From Acetobacter okinawensis (GTDB taxonomy: Bacteria > Pseudomonadota > Alphaproteobacteria > Acetobacterales > Acetobacteraceae), in NCBI RefSeq assembly GCF_002153655.1, contig NZ_JOPJ01000017.1, positions 117,783 through 181,782 of the forward strand: a DNA stretch of 64,000 bases, in the 5' to 3' direction. Position 1 is the stretch's first letter. Each line of letters begins with the position of its first letter. Below are positions 39,011-48,476 of the stretch, in pieces. Both the position numbers and the translations under genes were made by a program. The notes beneath the pieces are model-generated. The model was not told where the DNA came from and ran no database searches. It was given only the letters and a program-made list of their open reading frames with translations.

Positions 39011-39241
39011 CCCCGAAACGTCATTCAAATTGAGAAGGATGATGGCTTATCTAATGCACAAAGGCCCAGACCGCAAGGGCAGAAACCACCAGCACCCTGT
39101 TTGCGCACGGCTGACCATAAAAAATAAATTACCGCTGGACTAGTTTTGCACATTGCGCGAACCCACAGACATGCTTTTATTGCTTTGGCTGCGACATATC
39201 TGCAACGCTCCACCACGCTCTCAAGGAGGCTGACCGTTACC

Positions 39242-39829
39242 ATGCAGAACAAGCCAGACCCGGCATGGCAGCCTCAACCCCAGGCGGCCGAGAAATCCCC
39301 CAACATGCGGCTTGGCCTCATTGGCATGGCGGCCTGCGTGCTTATGGCGGGTGCGGGCCTGCATTTTTATGGCGCGGGCAAGACCCAGCCCGGCAACGCC
39401 GTGGCTGCCGACTCCGCCATCGGGGCCGACTCCCAGCGCATGGGCCTGCCGCTAAACGTGATTGCCCCGCAAAATGCAGAGCAGGCACTGGCTGGCTCCA
39501 GTTTTTCCGCCCAGCAGCAGGCGGATATTCTGGCCGCCGTCAAACGCCGTGACGTGCGGCTGGTGGCCATGCCGGTGTATGACGCAACAGGGGCTGGCGG
39601 CATGATAACCCTTGTCTGCGGCCCGTGGCAGCAGAGCGTGGGGCTTACGGCCAAACCCACAACGGTTATCCTGCCCATAAGCATGAGCGGGAATGTGGAC
39701 ATCATCCCCTCGGCGCCCCCCGGCCCGGCGGGCATTGGCAGCGGCGCCATAACCGTTTTTGGCCCACAGACCCTGCCCGTTCTTTATAAACAGGGGGACA
39801 CCCTGGCACTTACGGTGATTGCGCAATGA
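39242..39829 (+). CDS. Membrane-anchored periplasmic protein of the AAA+ operon, unknown family
   Basis: A 195-residue protein with a Gln/Pro-rich cytoplasmic N-terminus (1-23), a single membrane segment (about 24-43) and a periplasmic part that is beta-rich in its C-terminal half (AILAAVKRRDVRLVAMPVYDAT-like core, Gly-rich GGMITLVCGPWQQSVGL, a Pro/Gly loop, and a final strand LALTVIAQ). I do not recognise the family. The ATG at 39242 follows AAGGAGG (39223-39229). Its stop overlaps the start of the AAA+ gene (ATGA), so the two are translationally coupled. Confidence 0.7.
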   Translation: MQNKPDPAWQPQPQAAEKSPNMRLGLIGMAACVLMAGAGLHFYGAGKTQPGNAVAADSAIGADSQRMGLPLNVIAPQNAEQALAGSSFSAQQQADILAAVKRRDVRLVAMPVYDATGAGGMITLVCGPWQQSVGLTAKPTTVILPISMSGNVDIIPSAPPGPAGIGSGAITVFGPQTLPVLYKQGDTLALTVIAQ

Positions 39830-41100
39830 AGGGCCTGCTCCCGACACTCAACCGGCTGATGCCGCTGATGATGGTGGTCTTTTTAATACTCGCCAGCATC
39901 CAGATCATACTCAGCCTGCACTTGTCCCTGCATTCCGTGGCGCATGTGCTGCAATGGTGCGCCTCCGCATGGCCGGTGCTGGCCGTGAGTGGCCTTGTGC
40001 TGAGTGTTGCCGGACTGCTGTTTGAAACTCGGGCCGAACATCTGGCCCGCAAAGGGCTACTACGCCGACGGGGATTCATCATGGACGTTCTTGCCAGACT
40101 GACCAATCGCGCCGCACTGGAAGAAATGCTTGCGCGTGAACAGCGCGAAACCACCATAGACGCCGAGGAACTGGCCGCAAACCTGCGTGCCCGCGTGATC
40201 GGGCAGGATCAGGTGTGCGAGGATATTGCCGTGCAGCTCCGCCGCCGTCTGGCGCTACAGGTGCGTGGCAAACCGGTTGGCATCTTTTTGCTCGCAGGTC
40301 CGCCGGGTACGGGCAAAACCTACCTTGCCAAGCAGATGGCCCGCCAGCTTGAGCGCCCCCTGCTGCATTTTGACATGACGCAGATGAGCAGCCCCCACGC
40401 CGCCACCCAGCTTTTTGGCTCGCCCAAGGGGTACGTAGGCTCGGATACCTTTGGCAAGCTGACCGGCGGGCTGAAGGAAAAGCCCGACGCCGTGGTGCTG
40501 CTGGACGAAATTGAAAAAGCCCACCCCGATGTGTTCAAAAAATTCCTGACCGCATGGAATGACGGACACATTACCGAGGCCTCCACCGGGCAGCAGATTT
40601 CCACCGTGCGGGCCATTTTTGTGCTGACCTCCAACATTGCCACCGAGGCCCTGACCGAAATTGCCGATCGCCTGCACGACGACCCCGACCGCATGCGCGC
40701 CGAATCGGTGGAGGCTCTGCGTCAGGCCGGTTTTGCGCCAGAAGTGCTCAACCGTCTGGACCGTATTTTTGTCTTCCGCACCCTGCGTGGGCTCGACATT
40801 GCCCGTGTTGGCGCGCTGGAAATTGAAGCCATGATCGAAGGGTACGGCCTGAAGGTGGAAACCAGCGGCATTGACGCCTCCCTCCTGCTTGATGTCATGC
40901 GCCGCCAGAGCCGCATGGGCGATGCCGCCTCCGCGCGTGATCTGGTCCGCTCGATTGAGGATATGATAAGCGAATCCCTGATTATTGCCCGCCAGCAGGG
41001 GGCCACCATGGTCCGGCTGGTCAAGGAGGACGATGGCACCGTGGTGGCCAAAGTGGCCGACAACCGCGATGACGGGCTGCACGCCCGCCTGACCCCCTGA
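39826..41100 (+). CDS. Membrane-anchored single-ring AAA+ ATPase, ClpB-D2-like
   Basis: A 424-residue AAA+ protein. Two membrane segments (about 12-34 and 46-66) are followed by a short helical linker and one AAA+ module of the Clp/HSP100 D2 class: Walker A GPPGTGKT (158-165), pore-loop GYVG (202-205), Walker B VVLLDEIEKAHPDV (from 223), sensor-1 LTSN (267-270), arginine finger PEVLNRLDRIF (305-314) and a sensor-2-like ASARDLVRSIE. It lacks the ClpB N-domain, D1 ring and middle domain, and the ClpX zinc domain. All ATPase residues look intact. It is coupled by ATGA to the gene before it and lies 40 bases before the third gene. Likely a membrane-tethered unfoldase; substrate unknown. Confidence 0.85.
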   Translation: MKGLLPTLNRLMPLMMVVFLILASIQIILSLHLSLHSVAHVLQWCASAWPVLAVSGLVLSVAGLLFETRAEHLARKGLLRRRGFIMDVLARLTNRAALEEMLAREQRETTIDAEELAANLRARVIGQDQVCEDIAVQLRRRLALQVRGKPVGIFLLAGPPGTGKTYLAKQMARQLERPLLHFDMTQMSSPHAATQLFGSPKGYVGSDTFGKLTGGLKEKPDAVVLLDEIEKAHPDVFKKFLTAWNDGHITEASTGQQISTVRAIFVLTSNIATEALTEIADRLHDDPDRMRAESVEALRQAGFAPEVLNRLDRIFVFRTLRGLDIARVGALEIEAMIEGYGLKVETSGIDASLLLDVMRRQSRMGDAASARDLVRSIEDMISESLIIARQQGATMVRLVKEDDGTVVAKVADNRDDGLHARLTP

Positions 41101-41140
41101 GCCACCAGCCAGCCCCGCGCCCCACAACCAAGGCTACCGC

Positions 41141-42106
41141 ATGACCGCTTTTACCCGCCTGTGGCACCGTGCCCCGCTCTGGCGCACCGCACTGATAACC
41201 GCAGGCGTATGCGGCACATTGTCCGTTCTGTTCCCCGCCCCGTGGCTGAGCACGCGCGTGCCGGGCTATGCCGCCCTGAGCAGCAAGGTCCACCACATGC
41301 TCCCCTCCGCTCTGGGTGGGAGTGAAGCCAGCGACGCCCTGCACCCTGATGAAGACCAGCGCACTGTCTCCATCCCCCCCATGGATGCGCAGTTTGAAGG
41401 CTCTGTCGCCTTTGCCGGGCGGCAGTTGCCCCTGCCTGCGGGCAAATGGCACCCTATTGTGAATTTTCAGGATGACGTGGCCCACGGCGAGGTGCTGACA
41501 ACCCTTTATGTCCGCTCCGCGCAAGGCATTGTCACGGGGCTGATTATTGCGCAGGCCACAACCCAGTCCCTGCCGGTGGCCGCCGTGCACATGATTCAGG
41601 ACGAATGCCACAGCACCTTCAACTTCATGAACGAAGCAGCCCCGCAGAACGGCAGCCGCAGCGAATGCTGGATGACCACCCCCATACGGGTGGTGAACAA
41701 CCTGTTCCTGACCTCCAACGAGGCTCTACAGGTGCTCCTGAGTGACCAGATGTACATTCCCCCCGCCGTGCAGCGCCTGACCATGATGGGCTTTGACCTG
41801 CCCCCCATTCTGGTCGATGCGGGCTGGAATCTGGTGGAAAAAAGCAAGTCCGGCACAGGGGTGGACTTTATGAGCGTGCACACGCTGCTCAGCCCGGCCG
41901 AGGCTGGTGCGCGCCGGGTGCCCGGAGCACCCGAGAACTGGTCCCGCGCGGGTATGGCCGATTCGGCTGCGGTATCGGACTTTGTGCAGCGCGCCAATAG
42001 CTGGCTGCGCGGCTGGGTACCCACACTCCAGCGCGGGTTTGACAGCAAGCTGACCCCCGGCACCACCCCGGCAGCAGACGCCATAGACCCTGCCTTCCAC
42101 GGCTAG
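41141..42106 (+). CDS. Membrane-anchored periplasmic protein of the AAA+ operon, unknown family
   Basis: A 321-residue protein with a basic N-terminus, one membrane segment (about 15-35) and a large periplasmic domain. The middle (about 85-215) is folded-looking, with the segment WHPIVNFQDDVAHGEVLTTLYVRS, and two Cys in DECHST and SECWM that could form a disulfide. The C-terminal 60 residues are low-complexity and end near a Pro/Ala-rich tail. I do not recognise the family. It lies 40 bases after the AAA+ gene, with no own terminator between, and the operon terminator follows at 42169. Confidence 0.7.
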   Translation: MTAFTRLWHRAPLWRTALITAGVCGTLSVLFPAPWLSTRVPGYAALSSKVHHMLPSALGGSEASDALHPDEDQRTVSIPPMDAQFEGSVAFAGRQLPLPAGKWHPIVNFQDDVAHGEVLTTLYVRSAQGIVTGLIIAQATTQSLPVAAVHMIQDECHSTFNFMNEAAPQNGSRSECWMTTPIRVVNNLFLTSNEALQVLLSDQMYIPPAVQRLTMMGFDLPPILVDAGWNLVEKSKSGTGVDFMSVHTLLSPAEAGARRVPGAPENWSRAGMADSAAVSDFVQRANSWLRGWVPTLQRGFDSKLTPGTTPAADAIDPAFHG

Positions 42107-42168
42107 GGTCTATGGCATGGCGGGGCAAAGGCTCCGCAGCGCAAGAGAGGGCAGGCTGCACACCCCAC

Positions 42169-42201
42169 AAAAAAGGCCGGGCATTGAACCCGGCCTTTTT
42201 T
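42169..42201. terminator. Bidirectional terminator between AAA+ operon and LysR gene
   Basis: A-run, GGCCGGG - CATTGAA - CCCGGCC, T-run. The symmetrical A/T flanks make it functional for both convergent units. Confidence 0.92.
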
Positions 42202-42233
42202 GTGGATGCACAGATCGTACGGACCAGCAGCCC

Positions 42234-43151
42234 TTAGGAAACGGGAGATAAAACCCCACCCGCACGCAGCAGATCGCCCGAGACTTCGACCAGAAAATCC
42301 ATAACCGTGCGCGTGCGCAGCGGCAGGGTGCGCGGGCCGGTATGCACGGCGTAAAATGGCAGGCCGGGGATGGTCCAGTCAGCAAACAGGCGGACCAGGC
42401 GGCCACTGGCCACGGCGTCACGCACCTGAAAAGCCGGGAGCAGGCCAACACCAATGCCTGCTTCTACCGCGTACAGGACCGCCTCGCTACTATTGGCGCG
42501 GAACACGGCGGACGGCGCGATCACGCTCTCCTCCCCCTCGCGGTCAAAGTTCCAGTCCAGCCGGCTGGAGCCGTAGTTGTACACAACACCGGGGTATTCG
42601 GTCAGTTCGCGGGGGTGTTCGGGCATGTTGTGACGTTGCAGGCAGGCGGGGGAAGCCACCAGCCATTTGTGCACCAGCCCCAGCTTGCGGGCGATCAGTG
42701 TGCCCTCGGCAATGTCGCCCACACGCACGGCAAGGTCCAGTCCTTCCTCCACCAGATCGCCAAAGGAATCGCGCATGACAACCTCCACCGACAGGTCGGG
42801 GTGGCGGTCCAGCAGTTCGCCCATTCTGCGCGTCAGGCACAGGCCAAAAGCCGTGGTCACGCCCAGCCGGACAAGGCCGGAAACCGAGGCGCGCCTGCGA
42901 CCCAGAACCGTTTCCGCCGTCTCCAGTATTTCCAGCACCTCATAGGCGTGGGGGAGCAGGCTGCGGCCATCTTCGGTCATGGTCAGGCTGCGGGTGGTGC
43001 GCGCAAACAGCGTGGTGCCGTAATGCGCCTCCAGCAAGGCAATATGGCGGGAGATGGTCGGCTGGCTCACCCCCGTCTCGCGCGAGACGGCGGAGAATGA
43101 GCCTGTAGCGGCAACACGCACAAAACTGTGCAGTGCGGAAAGAAGATCCAT
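42234..43151 (-). CDS. LysR-family transcriptional regulator
   Basis: A 305-residue regulator with an N-terminal helix-turn-helix (about 1-60: LSALHSFVRVAATGSFSAVSRETGVSQPTISRHIALLEAHYG) and a type-2 periplasmic-binding-like effector domain. The ATG at 43151 fits the family N-terminus; an in-frame GTG at 43163 with AGGA four bases before it is an alternative. It lies upstream of and on the same strand as nothing else nearby. The amino-acid ABC transporter genes are also on the minus strand, 250 bases away, but their operon runs toward it. The target is unknown. Confidence 0.92.
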   Translation of the reverse strand: MDLLSALHSFVRVAATGSFSAVSRETGVSQPTISRHIALLEAHYGTTLFARTTRSLTMTEDGRSLLPHAYEVLEILETAETVLGRRRASVSGLVRLGVTTAFGLCLTRRMGELLDRHPDLSVEVVMRDSFGDLVEEGLDLAVRVGDIAEGTLIARKLGLVHKWLVASPACLQRHNMPEHPRELTEYPGVVYNYGSSRLDWNFDREGEESVIAPSAVFRANSSEAVLYAVEAGIGVGLLPAFQVRDAVASGRLVRLFADWTIPGLPFYAVHTGPRTLPLRTRTVMDFLVEVSGDLLRAGGVLSPVS

Positions 43152-43406
43152 GGAGTTCGGCACCGTTTCCTGTGTAGGCGGTCAGCCCTCTCCAGTGCTG
43201 CCAACAACAACAGGAAAGACAGTTCAGAGTGTGCCGAAAAATGGGCTCCAACTGTCCCGCCCTGTATTCAGCATGCTGTGTCAGGCTACGAGCTTGTTAC
43301 CTTTTCTATTGCAGCAAGGTTAAGCCAGATACAACATAGACAGAACAAGAACCCGCCATGCCTATAGCGCATTAGAGCTATAGGCATGGCAGCAGAATCG
43401 CCGGAA
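43152..43406. other. Intergenic region with large perfect palindrome
   Basis: 255 bases. A 14-bp perfect inverted repeat (GCCATGCCTATAGC 43355-43368 / GCTATAGGCATGGC 43377-43390) with an 8-base loop lies 17 bases after the stop of the transporter fusion gene. No T-tract follows on the minus strand. The part near 43152-43330 should contain the LysR gene promoter. Confidence 0.5.
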
Positions 43407-44960
43407 TTACCTGCGGCGGGTGTGGGGCATGGACAGGCGCTTTTCTGCCAGCCGTGCCAGCCGTACAAACGGCAGGCCCAGCAGCAGGTAGGCCGCACCC
43501 ACCATCAGCCCCGTGCCGAAATAGTCAAAGTAAGCCGAAGAGAGGCGGATGTAGGTCTGCGTCAGTTCGGTCAGGGTAATCACGCTGACCAGAGACGAAT
43601 CCTTGAGCAGCGAGATAAAGTCGTTGGTCATGACCGGCATAACCAGCCTGAACGCCTGCGGCACCAGCACGTAACGCAGAGCCTGCGCGTGGGTCATGTT
43701 GAGCGCAAGCGCTGCTTCCATCTGCCCATGTGCAACGGATTGCAGACCGGCGCGGTAGTTTTCAGCCTCGTAGGCCGCGTAGTTCATGCCAAGGCTGACC
43801 ACACCGGCGACAAAGGGCGACATGCTGATGCCAAATTCGGGCAGGCCATAAAAAATGAACAGCACCTGAATAAGCAGCGGCGTGCCGCGCACCAGCTCCA
43901 CATAGGTTGCCGCAAGCCATGCCAGCGGGCGCGGGCCATACAGGCGCAGCAGTGCCAGCCCCAGCCCCAGAGCCACGGCCACCACCATAGCGCAGAGCGA
44001 GACAAGCAGCGTCAGCCCCGCAGCGCGGACAAGCTGGGGCACAAAGCCCGCATAACGCTCCAGCTTGACGCGGAACCCACCCTTGCCCTGCAACTCGGCC
44101 ACATAGGCGTTCCATGCCGCCGGGGTGACGTTGGGCTGGGTCTGGTCGTTGGTCAGCTGCGCCATCTCGGGCGTCCACAGGTCCCAGCGTGTCAGGATGT
44201 GGTGCAGGCTGCCGTCCTGCTGCATGGCCACAAGGGCTGCGTTCACCCGCTCGCGCAGTTCCGTATTTTTGCCCTTGGCAAAAGCAATGCCATACTGCAC
44301 GCGGCCAATGGGTGCGCCGACAATATGCAGGTCGGGATTGGTCTCCCCGTAGTATTTGGCAATGGGGCCGTCGATCAGGATGGCGTCAGTACGACCGTTG
44401 ACCAGGTCCATGAACGCATCTGTCTCTTCATCATAGGTGCGCAGGGAGATCTTGGTGTTGTTGGTCAGCATACGCTCGGCCTGCGTATCCTTGATTGTGC
44501 CTACCGTGTGGCCCTCAAGGTCCGCCATGGTGGTGAGCTGCTTGCCCTTGCGCCGCACCACCAGCCGTTCGGATGTCACATAATACGGGATGCTGAAGTC
44601 AATGCCCTCGGCATGTTCATCGGTCATCTCGATCCCGCAGATGACCATGTCGTACAGGCCACGTTGCAGGCCGGGAATAAGCCCGTCCCAGTCGTTGTTG
44701 ATAAAGTCGAGCGGCGCGCCCATGTGGCGGCTGAGTTCCTGCATCAGGTCATATTCAAAGCCGGTAAGCTTGTTCTGATCCTTGAGGTCATGGAACGTGT
44801 AAGGCACATCGGCCGAGGAATCGGCAGCCCAGTGGAAAGGCTTGCTCTGTGCGTGGGCGGTGGAGGCCAGTTGTGGGCCACCCAACGCGAGCAGGGCGCA
44901 GAACAGGCCAAACACTGCGCCCAGAAAGCGCCGAGGGCGGGGCTGTGGGGTGTTCTTCAC
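43407..44960 (-). CDS. Amino-acid ABC transporter, fused substrate-binding and permease protein
   Basis: One 517-residue polypeptide holds both the periplasmic binding protein and the membrane permease of a polar-amino-acid importer. A signal sequence (about 1-37, ending AHA) precedes a family-3 solute-binding domain (about 42-262, with GFEYDLMQEL, DFSIPYYVTSERLVV, VGTIKDTQAERML and YGIAFAKGK). Residues about 310-505 form the HisMQ-type permease with the EAA-like loop AALALNMTHAQALRYVLVPQAFRLVMP. The stop overlaps the downstream ATPase: its start at 44960 lies within the end of the ATPase gene, so the ATPase gene is upstream and the pair is coupled. Substrate unknown, probably glutamine, glutamate or a basic amino acid. 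Confidence 0.93.
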   Translation of the reverse strand: MKNTPQPRPRRFLGAVFGLFCALLALGGPQLASTAHAQSKPFHWAADSSADVPYTFHDLKDQNKLTGFEYDLMQELSRHMGAPLDFINNDWDGLIPGLQRGLYDMVICGIEMTDEHAEGIDFSIPYYVTSERLVVRRKGKQLTTMADLEGHTVGTIKDTQAERMLTNNTKISLRTYDEETDAFMDLVNGRTDAILIDGPIAKYYGETNPDLHIVGAPIGRVQYGIAFAKGKNTELRERVNAALVAMQQDGSLHHILTRWDLWTPEMAQLTNDQTQPNVTPAAWNAYVAELQGKGGFRVKLERYAGFVPQLVRAAGLTLLVSLCAMVVAVALGLGLALLRLYGPRPLAWLAATYVELVRGTPLLIQVLFIFYGLPEFGISMSPFVAGVVSLGMNYAAYEAENYRAGLQSVAHGQMEAALALNMTHAQALRYVLVPQAFRLVMPVMTNDFISLLKDSSLVSVITLTELTQTYIRLSSAYFDYFGTGLMVGAAYLLLGLPFVRLARLAEKRLSMPHTRRR

Positions 44961-45718
44961 AGGACTGTCCTCATAAAACGGCGTGTCTGTTCATGGGCGG
45001 GGTTCACACACAGGACTTCTGGCGGACCAGCCTCGATCACATGGCCACCATCCATGAACACCACCGTGTCGGATGCGACCTCGGCAAAGCGCATGTCGTG
45101 GGTAACAATAATCTGGGTCATGCCTTCGTCATCGAGTGTGCGCATGACGTTGAGCACCTCCTCGGCCACAATGGGGTCAAGGGCGGATGTCGGCTCATCG
45201 TAGAGCATGATCTCGGGGCGCATGGCCAGTGCGCGGGCAATGGCCGCACGCTGCTGCTGCCCGCCGGAGAGCGAAACCGGGTAACGCTGCGCCACCTTGG
45301 CCAGACCCACTTTTTCCAGAAGGGCCATGGCTTCCTCGCGGTCGGCTTCGGCATTGCCGCCTTTGACCACGCGGGGGGCAAGCAGGACGTTATCCAGCAC
45401 GCTCAGATGCGGAAACAGATTAAAACTCTGGAACACCATGCCCACATGGGTCCGCAGGCGGTGGGCCAGATGCTCCTCCGCGCTGCGCCAGGGGCCACCA
45501 TTGCGCGCAATGGTCACGCCCATGGCGGTGACCGTCCCACGGTCCGGTATTTCCAGAAAATTGAGACACCGCAGGAAGGTGGATTTACCGCAACCCGAAG
45601 GACCGATGATGGACACCAGCTCCCCCTTGCGGACCTGCATGGACACGCCACACAGCACCTCACCCTCACCAAAGTCCTTGTGCAACTGTTCCGCACTCAG
45701 AACTACGGGGTCATTCAT
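44957..45718 (-). CDS. Amino-acid ABC transporter ATP-binding protein (GlnQ/HisP type)
   Basis: ATPase of the importer, 253 residues from the ATG at 45718. Walker A GPSGCGKST, Q-loop VFQSFNLFPHLSVLDN, signature LSGGQQQRAAIARAL, Walker B EIMLYDEPTSALDP and the switch-loop VTHDM are all intact. It precedes the fused binding-protein/permease gene and overlaps it by four bases (ATGA), so they form a two-gene operon. Upstream it starts only 3 bases from the aconitase terminator, so its promoter must overlap that region or transcription reads through. Confidence 0.95.
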   Translation of the reverse strand: MNDPVVLSAEQLHKDFGEGEVLCGVSMQVRKGELVSIIGPSGCGKSTFLRCLNFLEIPDRGTVTAMGVTIARNGGPWRSAEEHLAHRLRTHVGMVFQSFNLFPHLSVLDNVLLAPRVVKGGNAEADREEAMALLEKVGLAKVAQRYPVSLSGGQQQRAAIARALAMRPEIMLYDEPTSALDPIVAEEVLNVMRTLDDEGMTQIIVTHDMRFAEVASDTVVFMDGGHVIEAGPPEVLCVNPAHEQTRRFMRTVL

Positions 45719-45720
45719 AG

Positions 45721-45751
45721 AAAAAGCCGACCCGGTTTGCACCGGGTCGGC
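45721..45751 (-). terminator. Strong terminator of aconitase gene
   Basis: Minus-strand stem GCCGACCCGGT / ACCGGGTCGGC (11 bp, 4-base loop) followed by TTTTT. It ends three bases before the start of the downstream ABC ATPase gene. Confidence 0.9.
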
Positions 45752-45782
45752 AATAAGACGTTCACCTTGAACGGATGGGTTC

Positions 45783-48476
45783 TCAGGCAGCTTTCGTCAT
45801 CCCTCGCAAGACGTACTGAAGGATGCCACCATGCCTGTAATACTCTACCTCGTCCAGAGTATCGACCCGGCAAAGCAGCGGTACTTCCTGCTTGGAACCG
45901 TCATTTCTTGTAATTGTCATAATCACGTCCATACGGGGCGTGAGTTTGTCTATTCCGGAAATGCTGATGACTTCATCACCCTTCAGACCGAGGGTCTGGC
46001 GGGTCGTGCCTTCCTTGAACAGCAGGGGCAGAACGCCCATGCCCACAAGGTTGGAACGGTGGATACGCTCAAAGCTTTCCGCGATCACGGCCTTGATGCC
46101 CAGCAGCAGGGTGCCTTTGGCAGCCCAGTCGCGCGAGGAACCCATGCCGTATTCCTTACCACCGAATACAACCAGCGGCACGCCCGCTTCCTTGTATTCC
46201 ATGGCCACGTCATAGATCGCGCCTTCCTTACCGTCGGGGAAGTGCTTGGAATAGCCCCCTTCCGTACCCGGCACCATTTCGTTCTTGATGCGGATATTGG
46301 CAAAGGTACCACGGACCATGACCCGGTCATTCCCACGACGGGACCCGTAGGAGTTGAAGTCCTTGGGTTCCACGCCATGTTCGATCAGGTAGCGGCCAGC
46401 GGGGCTGTCCTTCTTGATGGAACCGGCGGGGGAGATGTGGTCGGTGGTGATGTTGTCACCCAGCAGGGCCAGAATACGCGCACCGGAGATATTGCCCGGA
46501 GCCGTGGGCTCGACCGCCATGTTCTTGAAGTACGGCGGGTCCTGCACGTAGGTGGACTTGGGGTCCCACTTGTAGGTTTCGGAACCGGTAGCGACCTTGA
46601 GGCCCTGCCATTCCTTGGTGCCCTTGCTGACGTTGGCGTAGCGCTTGATAAACTCTTCACGCGTGATGGAAGAGGCGATCAGGTCCGCAATTTCCTTGTT
46701 GGAAGGCCAGATGTCCTTGAGGTACACCGGCTTGCCATCCTTGGATGTGCCAAGCTGCGCGGTTGTAATGTCCTTGCGCATGGTGCCCAGCAGCGAGTAG
46801 GCGACCACCAGCGGCGGGCTGGCAAGGTAGTTGGCGCGCACGTTGGGGGAGATACGCCCCTCAAAATTACGGTTACCCGACAGGACGGAAACAGCAACAA
46901 GGTTGTTGTTTTCAATCGCGTCCACAATGTTGCCCGGCAGCGGACCAGAGTTACCGATGCAGGTTGTGCAGCCGTAACCAACCGTGTTGAAGCCCATGGC
47001 GTCCAGGTCTTCGGTCAGGTTGGAGCGGTTGAGGTAGTCGGTCACCACCAGCGAGCCGGGGGCGAGCGAGGTCTTGACCCACGGCTTGGGCGTCAGGCCC
47101 AGAGCGCGTGCCTTGCGGGCCACCAGCCCTGCGGCAATGAGCACGGCGGGGTTGGAGGTGTTGGTGCACGACGTAATGGCCGCAATCACCACATCCCCAC
47201 TGCCCAGCTCGTAGTTGGTGCCTGCGACCGGAACCTTCTTGTCGGCTTCGGCCGCGGGAACACCAAGGGAGGAGGTCAGTTCTTTTTCAAACGCCGTGGT
47301 TGCACTCTTCAGTTCCACGCGGTCCTGCGGGCGCTTGGGGCCAGCCAGAGACGGCACAACCGTGCTCAGGTCCAGTTCCAGCACGTCCGTGAACACGGGT
47401 TCGGGCGTTTTTTCGGTGCGGAACATGTCCTGCGCCAGCAGGTATTCCTTGACCAGTTTGATGCGGTGTTCGTCACGCCCGGTCTGGCGCAGGAAGTCCA
47501 GCGTCAGCTCATCCACGGGGAAGAAGCCACAGGTCGCACCATATTCGGGGGCCATGTTGGCAATGGTGGCGCGGTCGGCAACGGGCAGGTGGTCAAGGGC
47601 GGGGCCAAAGAACTCCACAAACTTGCCAACAACGCCCTTCTTGCGGAGCATCTGGGTCACGGTCAGCACCAGATCGGTAGCCGTAGCCCCTTCTGGCAGC
47701 TTGCCGGTCAGCTTGAAGCCGATCACGTCGGGGATCAGCATGGCAATGGGCTGGCCGAGCATGGCGGCTTCGGCCTCGATCCCGCCAACACCCCAGCCCA
47801 GAACGCCCAGACCGTTGATCATGGTCGTGTGGCTGTCCGTGCCGTACAGCGAATCGGGGTACACATAGTCCTTGCCACCCACGTTGGCGGTCCATGCCAC
47901 CTGCGCGATGTATTCAAGGTTCACCTGATGACAGATGCCCGTATCGGGCGGCACCACGGAGAAGTTCTCAAACGCTTCCTGGCCCCAGCGCAGGAAGGCG
48001 TAGCGTTCCGCGTTGCGCTCAAACTCAAGGGTGATGTTTTCCTGCAAGGCTTCATCGGTGCCTGCAAAGTCCACCATCACGGAATGGTCGATCACAAGGT
48101 TGACCGGCACCAGCGGGTTGACCTTCTGCGGGTCGCCCTTGAGGTTGACAATGCCGTCGCGCATGGCCGCAAGGTCCACAACGCCGGGAACACCCGTAAA
48201 GTCCTGCATAAGAATGCGGGAGGGCTTGAAGGGCACTTCCTTGGAGCTGGCCCCTTTGGGCAGCCAGCCAGCGATGGATTTTGCATCTTCCACGCTGTAG
48301 GAGCGCGCATCTTCAAACCGGAGGATGTTCTCCAGCAGAACCTTGAGCGAAACCGGCAGACGGCTTACGTCGCCAATGGTTTTTGCCGCTTCGGGAATGG
48401 AAAAATAGTGGTAGGTCTTACCGTCAACCTCAAGGGTGCGGCCTGTTTTAAGTGAGTCGTGGCCAACCGATTTCAT
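45783..48476 (-). CDS. acnA: Aconitate hydratase A
   Basis: TCA-cycle enzyme isomerising citrate to isocitrate with a [4Fe-4S] cluster. The 897-residue protein has the IRP/AcnA domain order, with cluster ligands in SCTNTSNP and [12 protein letters not shown] (Cys pair), the [21 protein letters not shown] block and the mobile C-terminal domain with [17 protein letters not shown]. The ATG at 48476 is preferred because GGAGAAAG precedes it; a longer frame start at 48497 adds seven unmatched residues. It is divergent from ccmAB, a gene order conserved in Alphaproteobacteria. Confidence 0.98.
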   Translation of the reverse strand: MKSVGHDSLKTGRTLEVDGKTYHYFSIPEAAKTIGDVSRLPVSLKVLLENILRFEDARSYSVEDAKSIAGWLPKGASSKEVPFKPSRILMQDFTGVPGVVDLAAMRDGIVNLKGDPQKVNPLVPVNLVIDHSVMVDFAGTDEALQENITLEFERNAERYAFLRWGQEAFENFSVVPPDTGICHQVNLEYIAQVAWTANVGGKDYVYPDSLYGTDSHTTMINGLGVLGWGVGGIEAEAAMLGQPIAMLIPDVIGFKLTGKLPEGATATDLVLTVTQMLRKKGVVGKFVEFFGPALDHLPVADRATIANMAPEYGATCGFFPVDELTLDFLRQTGRDEHRIKLVKEYLLAQDMFRTEKTPEPVFTDVLELDLSTVVPSLAGPKRPQDRVELKSATTAFEKELTSSLGVPAAEADKKVPVAGTNYELGSGDVVIAAITSCTNTSNPAVLIAAGLVARKARALGLTPKPWVKTSLAPGSLVVTDYLNRSNLTEDLDAMGFNTVGYGCTTCIGNSGPLPGNIVDAIENNNLVAVSVLSGNRNFEGRISPNVRANYLASPPLVVAYSLLGTMRKDITTAQLGTSKDGKPVYLKDIWPSNKEIADLIASSITREEFIKRYANVSKGTKEWQGLKVATGSETYKWDPKSTYVQDPPYFKNMAVEPTAPGNISGARILALLGDNITTDHISPAGSIKKDSPAGRYLIEHGVEPKDFNSYGSRRGNDRVMVRGTFANIRIKNEMVPGTEGGYSKHFPDGKEGAIYDVAMEYKEAGVPLVVFGGKEYGMGSSRDWAAKGTLLLGIKAVIAESFERIHRSNLVGMGVLPLLFKEGTTRQTLGLKGDEVISISGIDKLTPRMDVIMTITRNDGSKQEVPLLCRVDTLDEVEYYRHGGILQYVLRGMTKAA

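Noticed and set aside
43386..45203. A 605-residue plus-strand open frame
   Set aside because: Antisense to the amino-acid transporter fusion, which has complete domain motifs.
45831..48455. An 874-residue plus-strand open frame
   Set aside because: Antisense to acnA, whose aconitase motifs and ribosome binding site are clear.
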